Made by a program: the position numbers and the translations under genes. A stretch of 64,000 nucleotides of DNA from CAWKGV01 sp963849305 (GTDB lineage: Bacteria > Pseudomonadota > Alphaproteobacteria > Acetobacterales > Acetobacteraceae), in contig CAWKGV010000025.1 of assembly GCA_963849305.1 (NCBI GenBank), positions 12,987 to 76,986 of the forward strand, given 5' to 3'. Shown here in pieces: positions 61,652 to 64,000 of the stretch. The notes beneath the pieces are model-generated. The model was not told the DNA's origin. It made no database searches and was given only the letters and a program-made list of their open reading frames with translations. Within the stretch, counting starts at the first letter, position 1, and every line of letters begins with the position of its first letter.

Positions 61652-63870
61652 TCATGAGGTTGGGATAAGCAGTTCGGATTGGCGGGCTATCACCTTGATC
61701 CGGAGTCCCTTTTGTTTGCCGCGCATCACGTGGACCGCGTCGAGTTCGCCGCGCTTGACACGCTGCAACACGGTCTGTCGCGAAACCCCGAGCGCGCGCA
61801 TTGCTTCCCGCATGGGCACGAAGCCATCGTCGGCTTCGCCGCCATTGAAACGGGCGATGAGGTCATCGGTCAAACGGATGCGCCATGGGGCTCCGGGCGT
61901 CAGTTGCTCGCCTGCGATGATGCCGTCGTTGAGCAAGCGATGGAGGGTCGACGGGGCAACGCCGAGCACGATGGCGGCTTTCTTGATCGTCAGCAGTTCG
62001 CCGTCGGGCGCGTCGGCTCTCGGCTCAAAGCATCCAATGTCCCAGTGGCGACGCAGGTTGCCTACGTGACCCGCCTCGAACCGATGACCGTATGCCGTTG
62101 TGCGCCCCTGCCGATTGAGGATGCCGGCGATCACGCTGTCGGGGTAATGGCAGGCGAGGCGGCGAACGAGCGCGATCGTGTCCTCGTCAGTGCGGATCGT
62201 GGCCGGCCGCGAGCGCGGCAGCGCCAGGTCGATCTCGTCGAGCGCGCCGCCTTTCCAGCGGATCGTGAGGTGCGCGGCGGCTTTGTCGCGCTCGACCTTG
62301 ATGATGACTTCCTCAGTCAGTGCCCGCAGCAACTCCTTCCTGTCACGTGGTGCGGTGGTTGGGGCGTGCCACACCCTGGCCAGATCGGGCCCGATCGAGA
62401 GCAGACGGTCGCGCTCCTCCAGGGAGAGTAAGCGTGGACGCTCCCGCTCGCGGGGTCAAGCTCGGCTTTAGCAGCTTCGAGGGCGTTCAAGCCCTTCTCC
62501 CACTCGCGCTCGAGTTCGCGAGCAACCAACCGATTATCGGGATCCACAGCACGGTATCGGCGCTCGGCGCGCCTCGCTTCGTAGCTCGCTCGTTCGACGC
62601 CGAGGCGCCATTGTTTGAGCATGGCCTCGCGATCTGCTTCGAGCCTTTCGGCGGCGGCGGTGGCGATACTGGCTGCGAGCTTCGCCGGTTCGAGGGCGGC
62701 GATGAAGGTCCGTGCGACGGCGTCGTCAATCTGAATGCCGCCCACATTGAGACAATAGACGCCGCGGCCTTCGACAAGGACCTTGCCGGGGCAATGATAG
62801 CCCGCTGACGAATGACGCCCGCGGTAGTGCGTGCGCAGGCGACGTCCGCAATGGCCGCAGCTGGCGAGGCCCTGCAGCAGGGCCTGACCTTCCCTCGACG
62901 GCGCCCCCCACCTTGCGTGGCCCCGGGGTGCGTGTTTTGCGCGATCCGCGCCTGATTGGCCTCATAGGTCTGCCAGTCGATGAAGCCCGGATGGTGTTCC
63001 GGGATGAGCACCTGTCGCTCTGAGGGTGTGAGATGTCGAATGCGCTTGCGCCGGCCACCCGCGGCATCCAGCATCGTCTCCGTGCGGGTTTTGCCATAGG
63101 CATAGGCGCCGGCATAGACCGGATTGGTCAGCACGTGGTGGATGGCCGTATAGCTCGCGTCACCCCACCGGATCTCGAATTCCTGATGCATCTGCAGCGG
63201 CAAGCTGAGCCCTTCGGAGCGTAACCAGAGCCAGACGCGACGTACCGAACCGGTCTCTGCAAACTTGGCAAAGACGGCGCGGATAGCCGTCACGACCGCC
63301 TCATCCGGGTGGAAGCGGACCTCACCGTCGGCGTCGCCCCAAAGGAACCCAAACGGCAACCCGCGTCTGAGTTCGCCGCGGGCGGCCTTGTTGCGAATAC
63401 CGCCGTTCAGACGTGCGCGCAGGACGTGCAGTTCGGCCTCGCTCATTGTCCCTTTCAATCCGAGCAGGAGCCGGTCATTGAACAGCGCCGGATGTATCAG
63501 GCCATCAGCATCGCCGATGAGCGTGTCGCTGAGGCCGGCGAGATCGATGAGGCGATGCCAGTCGGCGTTGTTGCGGGCGAGACGCGAAACTTCGAGGCCG
63601 AGCACGAGACCGACATGGCCGAGCGCCACTTCGGCAGTGAGGCGAGCAAATCCCAAGCGGGTGACAGCGCCGGAACCGGAGAGACCGAGGTCCTCGTCGA
63701 TGACAATGATACGATCATCGGGCCAGCCGAGCTCGTAGTTTTGATCTCCAGCGCATATTGCCGGTCCGTCACTTGCGATTGTGTTCGACCTGTGCGGCGC
63801 TCGATTGACGGAGATAGACAATGGCCTGACGGGAGATATGACTGGCGGTGATCTTGGAAACTTCATTCAC
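61652..63870 (-). pseudogene. Large serine recombinase, broken by several frameshifts
   Basis: From GTG 63870 the start is VSKITASHISRQAIVYLRQS (catalytic Ser in RQSS), then TDRQYALEI one frame over, then a long open part with ELGWPDDRIIVIDEDLGLSG, VLGLEVSRLARNNADWHRLI and the recombinase domain (GLPFGFLWGDADGEVRFHPD) as far as about 62890. The Cys-rich zinc ribbon and the coiled-coil (AERLEADREAMLKQWRLGVE) come in another frame. From 62374 to 61652 a fourth segment carries the C-terminus, with an added winged-helix pair (LLTIKKAAIVLGVAPSTLHR and MREAMRALGVSRQTVLQRVK). At least four single-base changes are needed to join them, so the gene is dead as read. Confidence 0.78.
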
Positions 63871-64000
63871 CGCCCGCCTCCGTCAGCGGTTGGGTCGCGA
63901 GCATCCGGGCGATAAGCCGTGCGAGAATCTCGAGTGCCGCCATGCGAGACGCATCGTCGAGCTGGTCCCATGGTGCCGGAGTGGGCCTTGGCGCCGGGGG
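63863..64000 (-). CDS. Small protein upstream of the recombinase, 3' part only
   Basis: The last 45 codons are visible; the 5' end is beyond base 64000. The sequence PWDQLDDASRMAALEILARL and IARMLATQPLTEAGGE ends in TGA at 63863-63865. A small protein of this type often precedes this class of recombinase in Alphaproteobacteria, in my recollection. It overlaps the recombinase GTG start by 8 bases. Function unknown. Confidence 0.5.
   Translation of the reverse strand, partial: PPAPRPTPAPWDQLDDASRMAALEILARLIARMLATQPLTEAGGE

Overview
The window looks like the chromosome of a GC-rich alphaproteobacterium, probably an Acetobacteraceae or other Rhodospirillales relative. That is an inference from the high GC, the gene order plsY-dprA-topA-rnr, and the many orphan or Liv-type solute-binding proteins. 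No rRNA, tRNA or CRISPR array was seen.

Region by region. (1) 1-7.4 kb, minus strand: housekeeping block plsY, dprA, topA, rnr, then the 5' part of an S41 peptidase gene. (2) 7.4-10.9 kb: small accessory genes (Uma2, a broken VOC gene, an SDR, an HNH protein, two small envelope proteins). (3) 11-20.2 kb: an RND efflux pump with its adaptor, an SMP-30 plus HMG-CoA-lyase pair, an MscS channel, an 11-residue-repeat periplasmic protein and a GlcD-type FAD oxidase. (4) 20.2-28.3 kb: two divergent paralogous Liv-type binding proteins, then livH, a fused livM-livG, livF and a gamma-glutamyltransferase; this is the most coherent transport unit. (5) 28.6-36.9 kb: ArsR regulator with a two-domain SRPBCC protein, a TAXI binding protein, a peptide-type binding protein, an OFA-family MFS carrier, YraN, a redoxin/2OG-oxygenase fusion and a glycine-zipper protein. 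(6) 36.8-43 kb: an FkbH-like HAD-IIIC protein, a FitA/VapC-type toxin-antitoxin pair, a class III aminotransferase and a kelch protein. (7) 43.3-51.7 kb: an acyl-CoA catabolic cluster (acyl-CoA synthetase, two acyl-CoA dehydrogenases, thiolase-like protein with a DUF35 partner, MaoC hydratase, two-subunit CoA transferase). (8) 51.8-57.3 kb: small DUF4258/DUF2283 pair, small membrane protein, and a large type IIG restriction-modification gene interrupted by one in-frame TGA. (9) 57.3-64 kb: a graveyard of gene and mobile-element fragments (lpd tail, integrase tail, Xre/RES toxin-antitoxin remains, IS1634-like and IS110 transposases, a group II intron reverse-transcriptase piece, and a serine recombinase with several frameshifts).

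A striking general feature is the number of single-base lesions in otherwise intact genes: topA (+1), the VOC gene (amber), the second Liv binding protein (+1 in the signal peptide), the TAXI protein (frame change near the C-terminus), the first acyl-CoA dehydrogenase (stop lost beside a G run) and the restriction gene (TGA). The topA lesion in particular suggests that some are sequence errors, while the decay to the right of 57 kb looks real because several lesions and truncations coincide there. I found no clearly new defence system. The most interesting leads are the restriction-modification gene with its in-frame stop, the acyl-CoA cluster that resembles side-chain catabolism modules, the Liv/GGT unit, and the 11-mer repeat protein.
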